Shown here piece after piece: positions 1-10,439 of a stretch of 64,000 nucleotides of DNA. Each line of letters opens with the position of its first letter. Within the stretch, counting starts at the first letter, position 1. A program made the position numbers and the translations under genes. This DNA comes from an uncultured Oscillospiraceae bacterium (GTDB lineage Bacteria > Bacillota > Clostridia > Oscillospirales > Oscillospiraceae). The notes beneath the pieces were generated by a model that saw only the letters and a list, made by a program, of their open reading frames with translations, searched no databases and was not told the origin of the DNA. The DNA is taken from contig CALWXH010000001.1 in NCBI GenBank assembly GCA_944385465.1, positions 1-64,000 of the forward strand. Reading direction: 5' to 3'.

Positions 1-1643
<1,643 letters not shown>

Positions 1644-1673
1644 TCACAAGACAAGACGCAGGGCTGTCCCCTG

Positions 1674-2078
1674 TCAGTCCAGAGGGCAGAAATCGGTGTC
1701 GTCGTCCCCCGCATCCATATCCGCCTCGTCGTCCAGAAGCTCTGTGGTGCGGATGCGCCGGGCGTCCTTCGCCTGCTCCACCATTTTGAATACCAGTTCC
1801 TTCACCATCTTCGGATCCCGCACGTTCACCAGATCCAGATGGGGAGAGGTCTTGTCCGAGGAGTGGACGCAGATGGTGCCCACCCGGAAGATTCTCTGCC
1901 ACAGAGACCGGGTCAGTTCCAGATCCCGCACCCGGTAGAGGAGCACTTCCTCCTCCCGCAGGTTAAACAGGCCCTTCTCCCGGAAAATGCGGTCCTCGCT
2001 CAGCCGGTACCGGGTGAAGCTGATGGGCAGGCCGAAATAGCGTTTTCTGTCTTTCCACAAATAATTGATAGGCTCCAT
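1674..2078 (-). CDS. PH-domain (bPH-like) small protein
   Basis: A 134-residue soluble protein. The middle (FNLREEEVLLYRVRDLEL, then FRVGTICVHSSD and PHLDLVNVRDP) matches the strand pattern of bacterial pleckstrin-homology domains that read membrane proteins or lipids, but no membrane segment is present. The C-terminus is acidic (DDEADMDAGDDDTD). I chose ATG 2078 because CGGGAGG lies 8 nt upstream; the longer frame to 2102 has no ribosome site and would overlap remB. It lies between remB and gyrB, probably in the recF-gyrB operon. Family assignment is by motif pattern, and the function is unknown. Confidence 0.75.
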   Translation of the reverse strand: MEPINYLWKDRKRYFGLPISFTRYRLSEDRIFREKGLFNLREEEVLLYRVRDLELTRSLWQRIFRVGTICVHSSDKTSPHLDLVNVRDPKMVKELVFKMVEQAKDARRIRTTELLDDEADMDAGDDDTDFCPLD

Positions 2079-2094
2079 ATGCTTTACCTCCCGT

Positions 2095-2361
2095 TTATTC
2101 AAATCCGTTCTGCTCCACCCGGCGGATCAGGGTGGCGGTGTTTACCTGGGACAGGTAAACCCTTGCCTCCTCCCCGCCCTGCTGGCACAGGACAAAAGAC
2201 CGGGGCAGGTCATTTCCCACATAGGCCATCTGTCCCTCCTCCTCTGCCCGCTCCAGAAACCGGCGGGTGCGAAAGGACCAGGTGGTGTTATCCAGATCAA
2301 AAATTCCCAGAATGGACGAGTCCGGCACACTGACCGATTGTCCCAGATGAAGATATTTCAT
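2095..2361 (-). CDS. remB: RemB/YaaB-type extracellular matrix regulator
   Basis: An 88-residue protein starting MKYLHLGQSVSVPDSSILGI, with the conserved GIFDLDNTTWS segment of the DUF370/RemB family. In B. subtilis RemB works with RemA in biofilm matrix gene activation and is encoded between recF and gyrB, the same position as here. The start at 2361 is preferred over the longer frame because AGGGGG lies 7 nt upstream and the shorter form matches family length. It follows recF by about 20 nt, so the genes are likely cotranscribed. Identity is secure from motif plus synteny; the regulatory role is inferred from the family. Confidence 0.88.
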   Translation of the reverse strand: MKYLHLGQSVSVPDSSILGIFDLDNTTWSFRTRRFLERAEEEGQMAYVGNDLPRSFVLCQQGGEEARVYLSQVNTATLIRRVEQNGFE

Positions 2362-2380
2362 CCCATAACCCCCTGCCACA

Positions 2381-3484
2381 CTATATCAACTGGCCGTTCC
2401 GGATATGAAAGGCTTTCCCTGTCTCCAGTCTGGTCAGCTTTTCTTCCTCACAGCAAGTAATAAAGACCTGACCGGATGTGATGCGGTTGAGTACAAATTC
2501 CTGGCGCCGGGAATCCAGCTCGGACAGCACATCGTCCAGCAGCAGCACCGGCCACTCCCCCGTATCCTGATAGAAGATATCCCGTGCCGCCATTTTCAGA
2601 GCCAGGGCGGCGGTGCGGATCTGGCCCTGGGAGCCAAAGTTTTTAGCCGGGTTTTCATCGATGAAAATGGTGAGCTCATCCTTGTGCGGGCCCGTCAGGC
2701 AGGATCTGGCCTCCAGTTCCGCCTGGCGGTGGCGCTCCTGATGGTCCAGCAGCTGATCCAGCAGCTGCCTGGTGGGCGCCATGGGATCCGTGATGGAGGA
2801 CACCGTTTCATACCGCATACGCAGTGTCTCCCGGCCGCCGGAGCACTCCGCGTGAATCTGGGGCGCCGTCTGCGCCAGTTTTTTTACAAAATGGGCCCGG
2901 TAATGGATGATAACCGCTCCGCACTGGGCCATACGCAGGGAAAAGTCATCCAGTGTATCCAGCAGAGAGGGTTTTTCCTCCCAATCCTTCAGAATCCGCA
3001 GCTTCTGTTCATGCAGACGATGATATTCCGCCAGGGCGGCGGCGTATTTGGGCCGCAACTGACAGATGCAGCTGTCCAGATATCTCCGTCTGGCGGCTGC
3101 GCCTTCCCGGATCAGGTAGAGGTCTTCCGGACAGAACAGCACTGTGGTGAGCAGTCCGGACAGCTCCCCCGCCGATTTCAGCCGCACGCCGTTGGACCAC
3201 AGCTGCCGCCTTGCCCCCCGGGTCAGCTGGGCCTCCAGAGTGTGGCTGCGCTGGCGGCTGAACACCTCGGCTTTCAGAAATGCCCGGTCGATTCCGAACT
3301 GGATCAGTTCCCGGTCATATCTGGCCCGGTGAGAGGAGGCAGAGGACAAGTAGGCCACCGCCTCCAGCAGATTGGTCTTTCCCTGGGCGTTTTCTCCCAC
3401 GATGACATTCACGCCTGGATGAAACTCCACCTCCAGGTGGGTATAGTTCCGGAAGAAATCCAGTGTGACAGACTGTACCCTCAT
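2381..3484 (-). CDS. recF: DNA replication and repair protein RecF
   Basis: A 367-residue SMC-like ATPase that helps load RecA at gapped DNA. The Walker A motif [13 protein letters not shown] is near residue 35. The C-terminal region carries GPHKDEL (ABC-type signature area), [15 protein letters not shown], and the Walker B stretch [12 protein letters not shown]. Length is normal for the family. The ATG overlaps the end of yaaA by four bases (ATGA), so translation is probably coupled. Confidence 0.98.
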   Translation of the reverse strand: MRVQSVTLDFFRNYTHLEVEFHPGVNVIVGENAQGKTNLLEAVAYLSSASSHRARYDRELIQFGIDRAFLKAEVFSRQRSHTLEAQLTRGARRQLWSNGVRLKSAGELSGLLTTVLFCPEDLYLIREGAAARRRYLDSCICQLRPKYAAALAEYHRLHEQKLRILKDWEEKPSLLDTLDDFSLRMAQCGAVIIHYRAHFVKKLAQTAPQIHAECSGGRETLRMRYETVSSITDPMAPTRQLLDQLLDHQERHRQAELEARSCLTGPHKDELTIFIDENPAKNFGSQGQIRTAALALKMAARDIFYQDTGEWPVLLLDDVLSELDSRRQEFVLNRITSGQVFITCCEEEKLTRLETGKAFHIRNGQLI

Positions 3485-3696
3485 TCTACCATCAGGGCCA
3501 GTTCTCCGGCCAGCTCCACCCGGTCACCGGGGCGGATCTTTTTCCCCCGCATGGTGCACACCTCACCGTTGACCAGGACGGCCCCTTCTTGAATAGCGAT
3601 CTTTGCCTCACCGCCGGTGGCCACAACATTGGCAAATTTCAGCAAAGCGTCCAGCTTGATGTATTCAGTGGTGATCTTCACCCGCTCTTCCCTCAT
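3481..3696 (-). CDS. yaaA: S4-domain RNA-binding protein YaaA
   Basis: A 71-residue S4-like RNA-binding domain protein. The motif [15 protein letters not shown], then [17 protein letters not shown] and GDRVEL, is the typical RNA-binding surface. In Firmicutes it is always found between dnaN and recF and has been linked to ribosome assembly. The ATG at 3696 is chosen because CAGGAGG sits 7 nt upstream; the longer frame to 3714 runs through that site. It overlaps recF by four bases. Confidence 0.93.
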   Translation of the reverse strand: MREERVKITTEYIKLDALLKFANVVATGGEAKIAIQEGAVLVNGEVCTMRGKKIRPGDRVELAGELALMVE

Positions 3697-3741
3697 TGCG
3701 CTTCCTCCTGTCAAAAGGCGTCCCGGCCGGCGGTCTTCTCC

Positions 3742-4860
3742 TTATTCCCCGGCCTTCAGCCGCACCGGCAGCACCATGTACAAAAAGTTGTCTGCCTCCC
3801 CTTCCTGCGGCAGAATCAGACAGGGAGAGGTGGGGGTGTTCAGCTCCAGGCGCACCCGGTTTGCCGGGGCGGCCTTCACCGCCTCCATCAGGAAACGGTT
3901 GTTGAATCCGATCTCCAACCCTTTTCCGTCTCCCTCGATGGGGCAGCGGTCAAAGGCGGAGCCAATGGCGGTCTTGGACGTGATGGACATGGAGCCGTCC
4001 TCAAATCTGCACCGCAGCGGGCTCTTCAGTTTGTCGTTGATGATCAGGGAGGCCCGGTCAATGGACATCTGGAGGGCGGCGGTGTCCACCTCCAGGGAAA
4101 TGGCATTGTTCTGGGGAATGGTCTGCCGGTAGTTGAGGAACTCTCCCTCCAGACGCCTGGCCACCAGCAGGGTGGAGCCGATCAGGAAGGTGATATGCCT
4201 GCCGCCCTCGGTCACGGTGACCGTTTCATCGCTGTCGGCACAGATTTTGTCCACCTCGCTCAGAGCGGCGCCGGGTACCACGAAGGAGAACTGGTCTTCC
4301 CCGGTTTTCTCCATAATCTTCTCCCGGCGCAGCGCCAGACGGTACCCGTCCACCGCCACCGTGGTCAGCTCATCTCCCGCCACTTCGAAGAGGGCGCCGG
4401 TGTGGACGGGACGGCTCTCATTGTCGCTGACGGCAAAAATCACCCGGGAAATCATAGAGCGCAGCTTTCCCTGCCCCATGGTCAGGCTGTTCCCTTCGTT
4501 CACGGTGGGCAGTTCCGGAAATTCTTCCGCGCTGCTGCCCATGATGTCGAAGGAAGTGGGTCCGCACACGATGTGGACCTTGCTGCCATCCGTGGTGACG
4601 GAGACCACATCGTCGGGCAGCCTGCGGATGATCTCCCCGAACAGGCGTGCGGACAGGACAATGGCTCCGGGCTCGGTTACACCGGCCTCCACCTGGGTGA
4701 CAATTCCCGTCTCCAGATTGTAGCCGCTGATGCGCAGGCCGGAGGACAGAGCTTCCACCAGAACGCCCTCCAGGGCCTGGATGGAACTCTTGGCGGCCAC
4801 GACCCGGCCGGCAGTGGTGACGGCATTTTGCAGCAGTGCTTTTTCACAGGAAAATTTCAT
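3742..4860 (-). CDS. dnaN: DNA polymerase III sliding clamp, beta subunit
   Basis: The 372-residue processivity clamp that encircles DNA and tethers the replicative polymerase. It begins MKFSCEKALLQNAVTTAGRV and has three repeated clamp domains. The C-terminal YMVLPVRL segment is the conserved end. The start has AAAGGAAA upstream. It lies downstream of dnaA with a box-rich spacer between them, and upstream of yaaA and recF. Confidence 0.98.
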   Translation of the reverse strand: MKFSCEKALLQNAVTTAGRVVAAKSSIQALEGVLVEALSSGLRISGYNLETGIVTQVEAGVTEPGAIVLSARLFGEIIRRLPDDVVSVTTDGSKVHIVCGPTSFDIMGSSAEEFPELPTVNEGNSLTMGQGKLRSMISRVIFAVSDNESRPVHTGALFEVAGDELTTVAVDGYRLALRREKIMEKTGEDQFSFVVPGAALSEVDKICADSDETVTVTEGGRHITFLIGSTLLVARRLEGEFLNYRQTIPQNNAISLEVDTAALQMSIDRASLIINDKLKSPLRCRFEDGSMSITSKTAIGSAFDRCPIEGDGKGLEIGFNNRFLMEAVKAAPANRVRLELNTPTSPCLILPQEGEADNFLYMVLPVRLKAGE

Positions 4861-5129
4861 GGCAGATTTCCTTTCCCACCTCCGCGGTTAGAGAGGGAGG
4901 TGTTTATAAATCGTAGTGCATAGTAGGGTCGGCGGAAGTTGTGGAAAACTTTTCTCAGCCGTTGATAACAGGGGCTTTTTTCATCCACAGAAGTTCCACA
5001 TCATTTCCACAGCGGCCACAGGCCAGTGAGGACGGCGAAGAACTTGCACAGTCTTCCACAGCACAGTCCACACCATTGTGGAAGTTAAGCGCACAGAAAC
5101 TTCTTGCCGCTGCGGTACGGCAGGAAAAA
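4861..5129. other. Putative oriC DnaA-box cluster (dnaA-dnaN spacer)
   Basis: A non-coding spacer with at least five sequences resembling the DnaA box TTATCCACA, on both strands: TTTTCCACA (minus, 4940-4948), TCATCCACA (4981-4989), ATTTCCACA (5003-5011), TCTTCCACA (5052-5060) and ACTTCCACA (minus, 5087-5095). The first two differ from consensus at one position. TAG-rich sequence at 4913-4926 could be DnaA-trio-like. In B. subtilis the dnaA-dnaN gap holds the box cluster beside the unwinding element, and strand switching of genes just beyond dnaA fits an origin here. The boxes were found by eye; function is inferred. Confidence 0.7.
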
Positions 5130-6452
5130 TCAATAGGCGGAATTGACCGCGTTGGTGATATCCCGGATGATCTCCGTCAGTTCAGGTTGCTCTTTCATGT
5201 TTTTTTCCACGCGGTTGATGGAGTTGAGCACCGTGGAGTGGTGGCGGCCGCCGAACTGCTGGCCGATCTCAGCCAGGGACAGCTGGGTCATCTCCCGGAT
5301 GATGTACATGGCCACGTTTCGGGCGGTGGCGATCTCCTTGTTCTGGCTCTGCCCCCGCAGCGCGTCGCTGTCCAGCTCGTAGAACCGGGCCACTTCCTGG
5401 ATGATGGTGTCGGCGGAGGGGAGAAAATCTTCCTTGGCCCGGAGGATGTCCCGGACTGCCCGGATGGTATTTTCCACATCCACCTGAGCGCCCATGAGCT
5501 CCTGAAACGCCATGATCTTATTGACCACGCCTTCGATCTGACGCACGTTGGCGGTGATGTTTTCCGCCACATAGCTGAGCACGGGGTCGGGCAGGGCGAT
5601 GCCCCGTTCCATGGACTTGTTTTTCAGAATGGCCATGCGGGTCTCATAGTCCGGCGGCTGGATGTCAGCGGGAAGGCCCTGTTCAAAGCGGGTTTTCAGC
5701 CGCTGCTCCAGACGGAGCATCTCCTGGGGAGGCCGGTCTGAGGTGAAGACAATCTGCTTCCCCTGCTCATACAGAGTATTGAAGGTGTGGAACAGCTCTT
5801 CCTCACTGGAGTCCTTGCCGGCAATGAACTGCACGTCGTCCATGAGGAACAGGTCCACGGTGCGGTATTTGTTCCGGAATTCCTGCATGTCCAGGCCGCG
5901 GCGCAGATTGGTGATGAGCTCATTGACGAAGTCCTCACTTTTGATATAGAGGATCCGGTACTCCGGGTGGTGTTCCCGCACCCGGTTGGCGATGGCGTGG
6001 AGCAGGTGGGTCTTGCCCAGGCCGGACTGGCCGTAGATAAACAGCGGATTGTAGGCGCCGCCGGGCTCGTCGGCGACCTTTTCCGCCGCGGTAAAGGCGA
6101 ATTTGTTGGTGGAACCCACGACAAACCGGTCGAAGGTATAGGCCAGGTAAGGGCTATCGCCATGCTGCGCGGTGGCCTGGGTCTGGTACTTTTTCCGCTC
6201 CTCCGGCAGCAGCAGGGCCACGCCCACGTCAAAGGAGAACAGTTCCTTCAGATTTTTTTCCACCAGGGAGAGAAACCGGCTTTTGATGATGTTGCGCTTA
6301 AAATCAGTGGGGACGCAGAGGACGAGCCTGGTGTCTTCCAGGGCGATGGCTTCCACATCGCCGAACCAGGTGTCGATGGAGACGGCGGTCATGTCCGCCT
6401 CCATCATGCTCTTTACTTTTTCCCACACGTCTGCAGCAGACTTCATGGACAT
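5130..6452 (-). CDS. dnaA: Chromosomal replication initiator DnaA
   Basis: A 440-residue AAA+ initiator that binds DnaA boxes and opens oriC. Domain I starts at ADVWEKVK. Walker A is GQSGLGKTH (about 141-149) and Walker B LFLMDDVQFIAG. The domain IV DNA-binding signature GGRHHSTVLNSINRVE is near the C-terminus. ATG 6452 has GAGGTG 5 nt upstream; a second in-frame ATG lies two codons later. The gene faces away from rpmH, so the switch of coding strand occurs at its upstream region. Confidence 0.99.
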   Translation of the reverse strand: MSMKSAADVWEKVKSMMEADMTAVSIDTWFGDVEAIALEDTRLVLCVPTDFKRNIIKSRFLSLVEKNLKELFSFDVGVALLLPEERKKYQTQATAQHGDSPYLAYTFDRFVVGSTNKFAFTAAEKVADEPGGAYNPLFIYGQSGLGKTHLLHAIANRVREHHPEYRILYIKSEDFVNELITNLRRGLDMQEFRNKYRTVDLFLMDDVQFIAGKDSSEEELFHTFNTLYEQGKQIVFTSDRPPQEMLRLEQRLKTRFEQGLPADIQPPDYETRMAILKNKSMERGIALPDPVLSYVAENITANVRQIEGVVNKIMAFQELMGAQVDVENTIRAVRDILRAKEDFLPSADTIIQEVARFYELDSDALRGQSQNKEIATARNVAMYIIREMTQLSLAEIGQQFGGRHHSTVLNSINRVEKNMKEQPELTEIIRDITNAVNSAY

Positions 6453-6748
6453 GATGTCACCTCAAATGATGGGGATCAAACGCCGCGGAAAATAGACCTG
6501 GGAGGACAGATCTGTCTGCCTGCGGCATGGTTATGTTGAACTAATTAATTATATCAAAAATTCAGCTTTTTCACAAGGCTTTTTGCCCGGATATTCTTAT
6601 TTTATAATGTAGCACAGATTCAAACCGGGGGAGTCTGTGCGCTTTGGGACAAATCGCGGGGAAGGCAAAAAAACCTTGTGCTTGGAACAAAAAGCGACCA
6701 CAAGATATTGAGTAAACAGAAAAAGACTGGTTTTTCTCAGAATTTTGG
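6453..6748. other. AT-rich dnaA/rpmH divergent intergenic region
   Basis: No gene found. The stretch 6538-6610 is strongly AT-rich compared with the rest of the window, and may serve as the second half of a bipartite origin. I found no convincing DnaA boxes here. A short palindrome GACAGATCTGTC lies at 6505-6516, between the predicted dnaA promoter and its start codon, in the likely 5' leader. The rest up to the rpmH promoter shows no further structure that I can support. Confidence 0.5.
6548..6576 (-). promoter_or_regulatory. Predicted dnaA promoter
   Basis: On the minus strand TTGTGA (6571-6576) is followed after 17 nt by a perfect TATAAT (6548-6553), about 95 nt before the dnaA start. Confidence 0.6.
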
Positions 6749-6777
6749 TTGACAGCGGGGTAAAAATTCAGTATAAT
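6749..6777 (+). promoter_or_regulatory. Predicted rpmH operon promoter (sigma-A type)
   Basis: A perfect TTGACA at 6749-6754 and perfect TATAAT at 6772-6777 with 17-nt spacing, 110 nt upstream of rpmH. This is one of the strongest vegetative promoters in the window, as expected for ribosomal protein L34. Confidence 0.85.
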
Positions 6778-6842
6778 TCCATACGCGCCTTGTGCAGGCG
6801 CAACGAAGGAAACCGCGTTCTCCCCTGGAGGGCGTTGTGGAA

Positions 6843-6861
6843 GCGGCGGCTGTGCCGCCGC
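6843..6861 (+). promoter_or_regulatory. Leader hairpin ahead of rpmH
   Basis: GCGGCGGC, loop TGT, GCCGCCGC forms a perfect 8-bp stem ending 10 nt before the AGGAGG of rpmH. It lies in the transcribed leader and could stabilise the mRNA or limit L34 synthesis. Role inferred. Confidence 0.4.
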
Positions 6862-6886
6862 CATTTTATACAGGAGGTGTTCCCGT

Positions 6887-7021
6887 ATGGTTCGTACCTA
6901 TCAGCCCAAGAAGCGTCACCGCTCCAAGGTCCATGGCTTCCGCAAGCGCATGGCCACTGCCAACGGCCGCAAGGTTCTGGCCCGCCGCCGTATGAAGGGC
7001 CGCGCCCGCCTGACCCACTGA
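6887..7021 (+). CDS. rpmH: Ribosomal protein L34 (44 aa)
   Basis: A 44-residue basic protein of the large ribosomal subunit. The L34 signatures are all present: start [18 protein letters not shown], middle [15 protein letters not shown] and end KGRARL. The ATG at 6887 has CAGGAGGTG 8 nt upstream. Its position beside dnaA, read in the opposite direction and followed by rnpA, is universal in bacteria. Confidence 0.97.
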   Translation: MVRTYQPKKRHRSKVHGFRKRMATANGRKVLARRRMKGRARLTH

Positions 7022-7131
7022 TGGCGGAAACATCGGGATGAATAAAAACAGGCCGGGGCGCGGGAGTTTTCCCTCGCCCCTGTGTCCGTTTTGCCGCATT
7101 CCGAGGCAACCCTGATGAAAGGGGTATCTCT

Positions 7132-7476
7132 GTGAAACGAACGGTGTCGCTGAAGGAAAATCATCTGTTCCGCCGGCTGTATCAGAAAGGAAAGACGTCG
7201 GCGGACAGCCGGCTTGCCCTTTACGTTCGGCGCAATGGGGGAAAGACCAACCGGCTGGGCCTTACCGTTTCCACCAAAGTGGGTTGCGCCGTGACGCGCA
7301 ACCGGATCCGCCGCCGGCTGAGGGAGATCTACCGGCTCCACGAAGCCCAGATGGCGGAGGGAATGGACGTGGTGGTGGTGGCCCGGGTCCGGGCGGGCCG
7401 CAGCAGTTATCGCCAGCTGGAGGAGTCTTTTCTGCGGCTGGCCGGCAAGCTGGGGCTGATCCAACAGGGGGGCTGA
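7132..7476 (+). CDS. rnpA: Ribonuclease P protein component
   Basis: A 114-residue protein subunit that helps the RNase P ribozyme process tRNA 5' ends. The family signature RNRIRRRLREIYR (about residues 55-68) and the N-terminal LKENHLFRRLYQKG are clear. Translation starts at GTG 7132. It follows rpmH by about 110 nt and ends just before yidD. Confidence 0.96.
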   Translation: MKRTVSLKENHLFRRLYQKGKTSADSRLALYVRRNGGKTNRLGLTVSTKVGCAVTRNRIRRRLREIYRLHEAQMAEGMDVVVVARVRAGRSSYRQLEESFLRLAGKLGLIQQGG

Positions 7477-7482
7477 CCGGCC

Positions 7483-7734
7483 GTGAAGCACCTTTTGCTG
7501 GCATTGATCCGGTTTTACCGGAGGAATGTCTCCCCCGCCCGGCCCCCCTGCTGCCGCTTCATTCCCACCTGCTCCACCTATGCCCTGGAGGCGGTGGAAG
7601 TCCACGGGGCGCTGAAAGGCGGCCTTCTGGCGCTGTGGCGGCTGCTGCGGTGCCATCCATTTCACAGGGAAAAGTCTTTCATCTATGACCCGGTGCCGCC
7701 CAAGGGGCACTGGAGATCACATGTATCCAAATGA
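7483..7734 (+). CDS. yidD: Membrane protein insertion efficiency factor YidD
   Basis: An 83-residue peripheral membrane protein that assists YidC-dependent insertion. The family pattern [19 protein letters not shown] with its cysteines, and the C-terminal CHPFHRE, are present. Starts at GTG 7483, six bases after rnpA stops, so the genes are probably coupled. It is followed by yidC at 12 nt spacing. Confidence 0.95.
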   Translation: MKHLLLALIRFYRRNVSPARPPCCRFIPTCSTYALEAVEVHGALKGGLLALWRLLRCHPFHREKSFIYDPVPPKGHWRSHVSK

Positions 7735-7746
7735 GGAGGCCCTGCA

Positions 7747-9066
7747 ATGGATTTTCTTCAAATTATCATGACGCCGTTCAGCTGGCTGCTGAAGACCTTC
7801 TGTGTCATGTTCGACAGCTACGGCATCGCGTTGATCCTGTTCACCATCATCATTAAAATCATCCTCTTCCCCCTGAACCTGAAGGGCAAGAAGAGCATGA
7901 TCAAGATGAACCTGGTCTCCGGCCAGCTGCGGGAGATCCAGAAGCGGTGCGGCAACGACCGGGAGAAGTATAACCAGGAGGTTCAGAAGTTCTACGCGGA
8001 GAACAAGGTCAGCCCCACCGGCGGCTGCCTGTGGTCTTTGATCCCCTTGATCATCCTGTTCCCCCTGTATGCCATCATCCGCCGTCCCTTCCGCTACATG
8101 ATGGGGCTGAGCGACTCCGCCATCTCCTCGGTGGCCGGCGCCCTGGGCTGGGCGGACAAAATGGGCAGCGAATTTGTCGCCGGCGCCGGTTACAACGAGC
8201 TGACCCTGTCCTCCTGGCTGACCACGGACAACCTGGCCATGGCCAGCGGCGCGGCGGGAGCCAGCCTGTTCATCATCAACTTTAACTTCCTGGGGCTGGA
8301 TCTGTCCCAGATTCCCACACTGAAGTTCTGGGAGAACGACCTGAGCTGGGGCAGCGTCGGCCTGTTCCTGATGCCCATCATCTCCGCCGCCCTGTCTGTG
8401 GTGTCCATGCTGGTGATGCAGCGCACCAACCAGATGAGCCGGGGCCAGGAGATGGACCAGGCCACAAAGTCCACCAACCGCACCATGATGATTATCCAGC
8501 CCGTCATCTCCCTGTGGATCGGCTACTCCATGCCCGCCGGCCTGTGTGTGTACTGGATTGCCAACTCCCTGCTGATGATGGTCCAGGAGGTCATCTGCGG
8601 CAAAATCCTGCGCAAGGACTACGAGGCCGCCCGGAAAGAGATGGAGGCCCAAGCCAAGAAGGCCAGGGAGGAAGAGAAGGAGCGCCGGCGCATCGCCGCT
8701 GAGCGCAAAGCCGCCGCCATCGCTGCCGGCACCTACAAGAAGGGCAAGCAGCAGGGCCAGAACAAGGAGAAGGAGAAAGGCGTGGACCGGTCCGCCAGCC
8801 GGGAGGGCCTGCGGGCCTATGCCCGGGGACGCGCCTATGACCCCAACCGGTATCCCGTCACGCCCTATCGGGACCCCGACGCCAAATACAAAAAGGAGCA
8901 GCCCGCTGAGCCGGAGGCCCTCACTGACGAGGAGAAGGAGATCCTGAAGGAAAACGGAATCCCCATTCCCCAGGAGCCCGCGGCGGAGCAGGCCGGGTCC
9001 GCCAGCCAGGAGAGCCCTGAGGTGGAGGCCGCCGGGGAAAACGGAGAGAACGAGTCCAACAGCTAA
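7747..9066 (+). CDS. yidC: Membrane protein insertase YidC/OxaI
   Basis: A 439-residue insertase of the cytoplasmic membrane, Gram-positive OxaI type. The N-terminal helix (about 22-43) is followed by the basic coiled region GKKSMIKMNLVSGQLREIQ. Further membrane segments follow, ending at SLWIGYSMPAGLCVYWIANSL (about 257-277). The last 150 residues are a long charged cytoplasmic tail rich in K, E and R, longer than in B. subtilis SpoIIIJ and probably ribosome-contacting. No lipobox is seen, unlike many Firmicutes homologues. Cotranscribed with rnpA, yidD and khpB. Confidence 0.96.
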   Translation: MDFLQIIMTPFSWLLKTFCVMFDSYGIALILFTIIIKIILFPLNLKGKKSMIKMNLVSGQLREIQKRCGNDREKYNQEVQKFYAENKVSPTGGCLWSLIPLIILFPLYAIIRRPFRYMMGLSDSAISSVAGALGWADKMGSEFVAGAGYNELTLSSWLTTDNLAMASGAAGASLFIINFNFLGLDLSQIPTLKFWENDLSWGSVGLFLMPIISAALSVVSMLVMQRTNQMSRGQEMDQATKSTNRTMMIIQPVISLWIGYSMPAGLCVYWIANSLLMMVQEVICGKILRKDYEAARKEMEAQAKKAREEEKERRRIAAERKAAAIAAGTYKKGKQQGQNKEKEKGVDRSASREGLRAYARGRAYDPNRYPVTPYRDPDAKYKKEQPAEPEALTDEEKEILKENGIPIPQEPAAEQAGSASQESPEVEAAGENGENESNS

Positions 9067-9080
9067 AGGAGTGCAGCTCT

Positions 9081-9872
9081 GTGGAAAAGTATATTGAAGT
9101 CACCGCCAAGACCGAGGATGAGGCCATTGCCAAGGGGCTGGCTCAGCTGGGTCTGGACCGGGATGACGTATCTGTGGAAATTCTGGAGCGGGGCAAGACC
9201 GGTTTTCTCGGAATCGGCTCTGTCCCCGCCAAGGTGAAGCTTACCTACGAGGGCCCCGATGAGCCGGAGCCCGCCCCCGTTGTGGAGCAGCCTGTGCCCG
9301 CCGCGCCCCAGGCGCCGGTGGAAAAGCGGCCGGAACCCGCCCCCCGGGAGAAGAAGCCGCAGCCGGCTGTCAAGGAGAAGCCCGCCCCCGCGGCAGAGGC
9401 AGAGAGCGGGGAAGATCCGGTGGCCGAGGCCATTGTGAAGTTCCAGACCGGCCTGTTTGCCCACATGGGCGTGGAGGCCACCCCTGTGATCACCCGGGAG
9501 GGAGACACCTATCAGGTGGTGCTGGAGGGCGAGAATATGGGCGCCCTCATCGGCCACCGGGGGGAGACGCTGGACGCGATCCAGCAGCTCACCGGCTATG
9601 CGGTCAACCGCGGCCGGAGCCACCGGGTCCGCATCCATGTGGATGCCGAGGGGTACCGCGCCCGTCGGGAGGAATCCCTGGAGCGGCTGGCCCGCAAAAC
9701 CGCCCAGCGGGCGGTGAAGTACCGCCGCAACGTGACGCTGGAGCCCATGAACGCCTATGAGCGCCATGTGATCCACGCCGCTTTGCAGGACTTCCCCAAT
9801 GTTACCACCTATTCCACCGGTACCGAGCCCAACCGCCGTACCGTGGTGTCCTACGACCCCGGCAAAGCATAA
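9081..9872 (+). CDS. khpB: RNA-binding protein KhpB/Jag (EloR)
   Basis: A 263-residue RNA-binding regulator associated with cell elongation in Gram-positives. The Jag-N domain (about 1-50) contains EKYIEVTAKTEDEAIAKGL and KTGFLGIGS. A Pro/Ala/Glu-rich linker is followed by a KH domain with GALIGHRGETLDAIQQL, then an R3H domain ending PNRRTVVSYD. GTG 9081 follows AAAGGAG. The gene lies 14 nt after yidC, the usual arrangement. mnmE, which normally follows, is absent. Confidence 0.95.
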   Translation: MEKYIEVTAKTEDEAIAKGLAQLGLDRDDVSVEILERGKTGFLGIGSVPAKVKLTYEGPDEPEPAPVVEQPVPAAPQAPVEKRPEPAPREKKPQPAVKEKPAPAAEAESGEDPVAEAIVKFQTGLFAHMGVEATPVITREGDTYQVVLEGENMGALIGHRGETLDAIQQLTGYAVNRGRSHRVRIHVDAEGYRARREESLERLARKTAQRAVKYRRNVTLEPMNAYERHVIHAALQDFPNVTTYSTGTEPNRRTVVSYDPGKA

Positions 9873-9885
9873 AGCATCATCAGGA

Positions 9886-9910
9886 CAGGCCGCCTCAGTG
9901 GGGCGGCCTG
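9886..9910 (+). terminator. Terminator after khpB
   Basis: Stem CAGGCCGCC / GGCGGCCTG with a 7-nt loop, followed by TTTC. It closes the rpmH-khpB operon. Confidence 0.65.
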
Positions 9911-9932
9911 TTTCATGTCCGGAAACACGGGC

Positions 9933-9961
9933 TTGCAAAGCCCCGCGCCGGGGAGTACAAT
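9933..9961 (+). promoter_or_regulatory. Predicted promoter of the Nudix gene
   Basis: TTGCAA (9933-9938), 17 nt, TACAAT (9956-9961), 33 nt upstream of the predicted start codon. Confidence 0.6.
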
Positions 9962-9994
9962 TTTCTCAATGCAGGAATCAGAGAGGATGGTTTG

Positions 9995-10405
9995 ATGCGC
10001 AGGGAAAAAAGCTGCGGCGCGGTGCTGTTTCGCCGGCAGCCGAATGGAATGAGGTATCTGATGCTCCACAGCACCCTGGGCCACTGGACTTTGTGCAAGG
10101 GCCATGTGGAACCGGGGGAGAGCGAGCATGAGACGGCGGAGCGGGAAATCCGGGAAGAGACCGGGCTGACGGCCCGGTTTGTGGAGGGGTTCCGCCAGGT
10201 CATCACCTACGCGCCCGCCCCGGGCGTGACCAAGGACGTGGTGTTCTTCCTGGCGGAGACGGGCCCCGGCGAGGCGGTGTGCCAGCCGGAGGAGGTGGCC
10301 GAGATCCGCTTCGTCCCCTATGAGCAGGCCCTGGCCCTGCTCACCCATGCCTCTGACCGGGAGACGCTGGCGAAGGCCGCCGCCTTCCTGGAGGCCCGGA
10401 AATAG
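9995..10405 (+). CDS. Nudix hydrolase, Ap4A-hydrolase-like
   Basis: A 136-residue nucleotide pyrophosphatase. The complete Nudix box is at about residues 36-58: GHVEPGE, seven residues, then REIREETGL, supplying the Mg-binding glutamates. The N-terminus (SCGAVLFRR) and small size resemble bis(5'-nucleosyl)-tetraphosphatases, but substrate cannot be fixed from sequence. The ATG at 9995 is preferred to the TTG immediately before it. It has its own promoter and is followed closely by the decarboxylase gene. Confidence 0.88.
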   Translation: MRREKSCGAVLFRRQPNGMRYLMLHSTLGHWTLCKGHVEPGESEHETAEREIREETGLTARFVEGFRQVITYAPAPGVTKDVVFFLAETGPGEAVCQPEEVAEIRFVPYEQALALLTHASDRETLAKAAAFLEARK

Positions 10406-10439
10406 ACAGACGCAGACAGAAGAAAGGCGGAAGATAGCG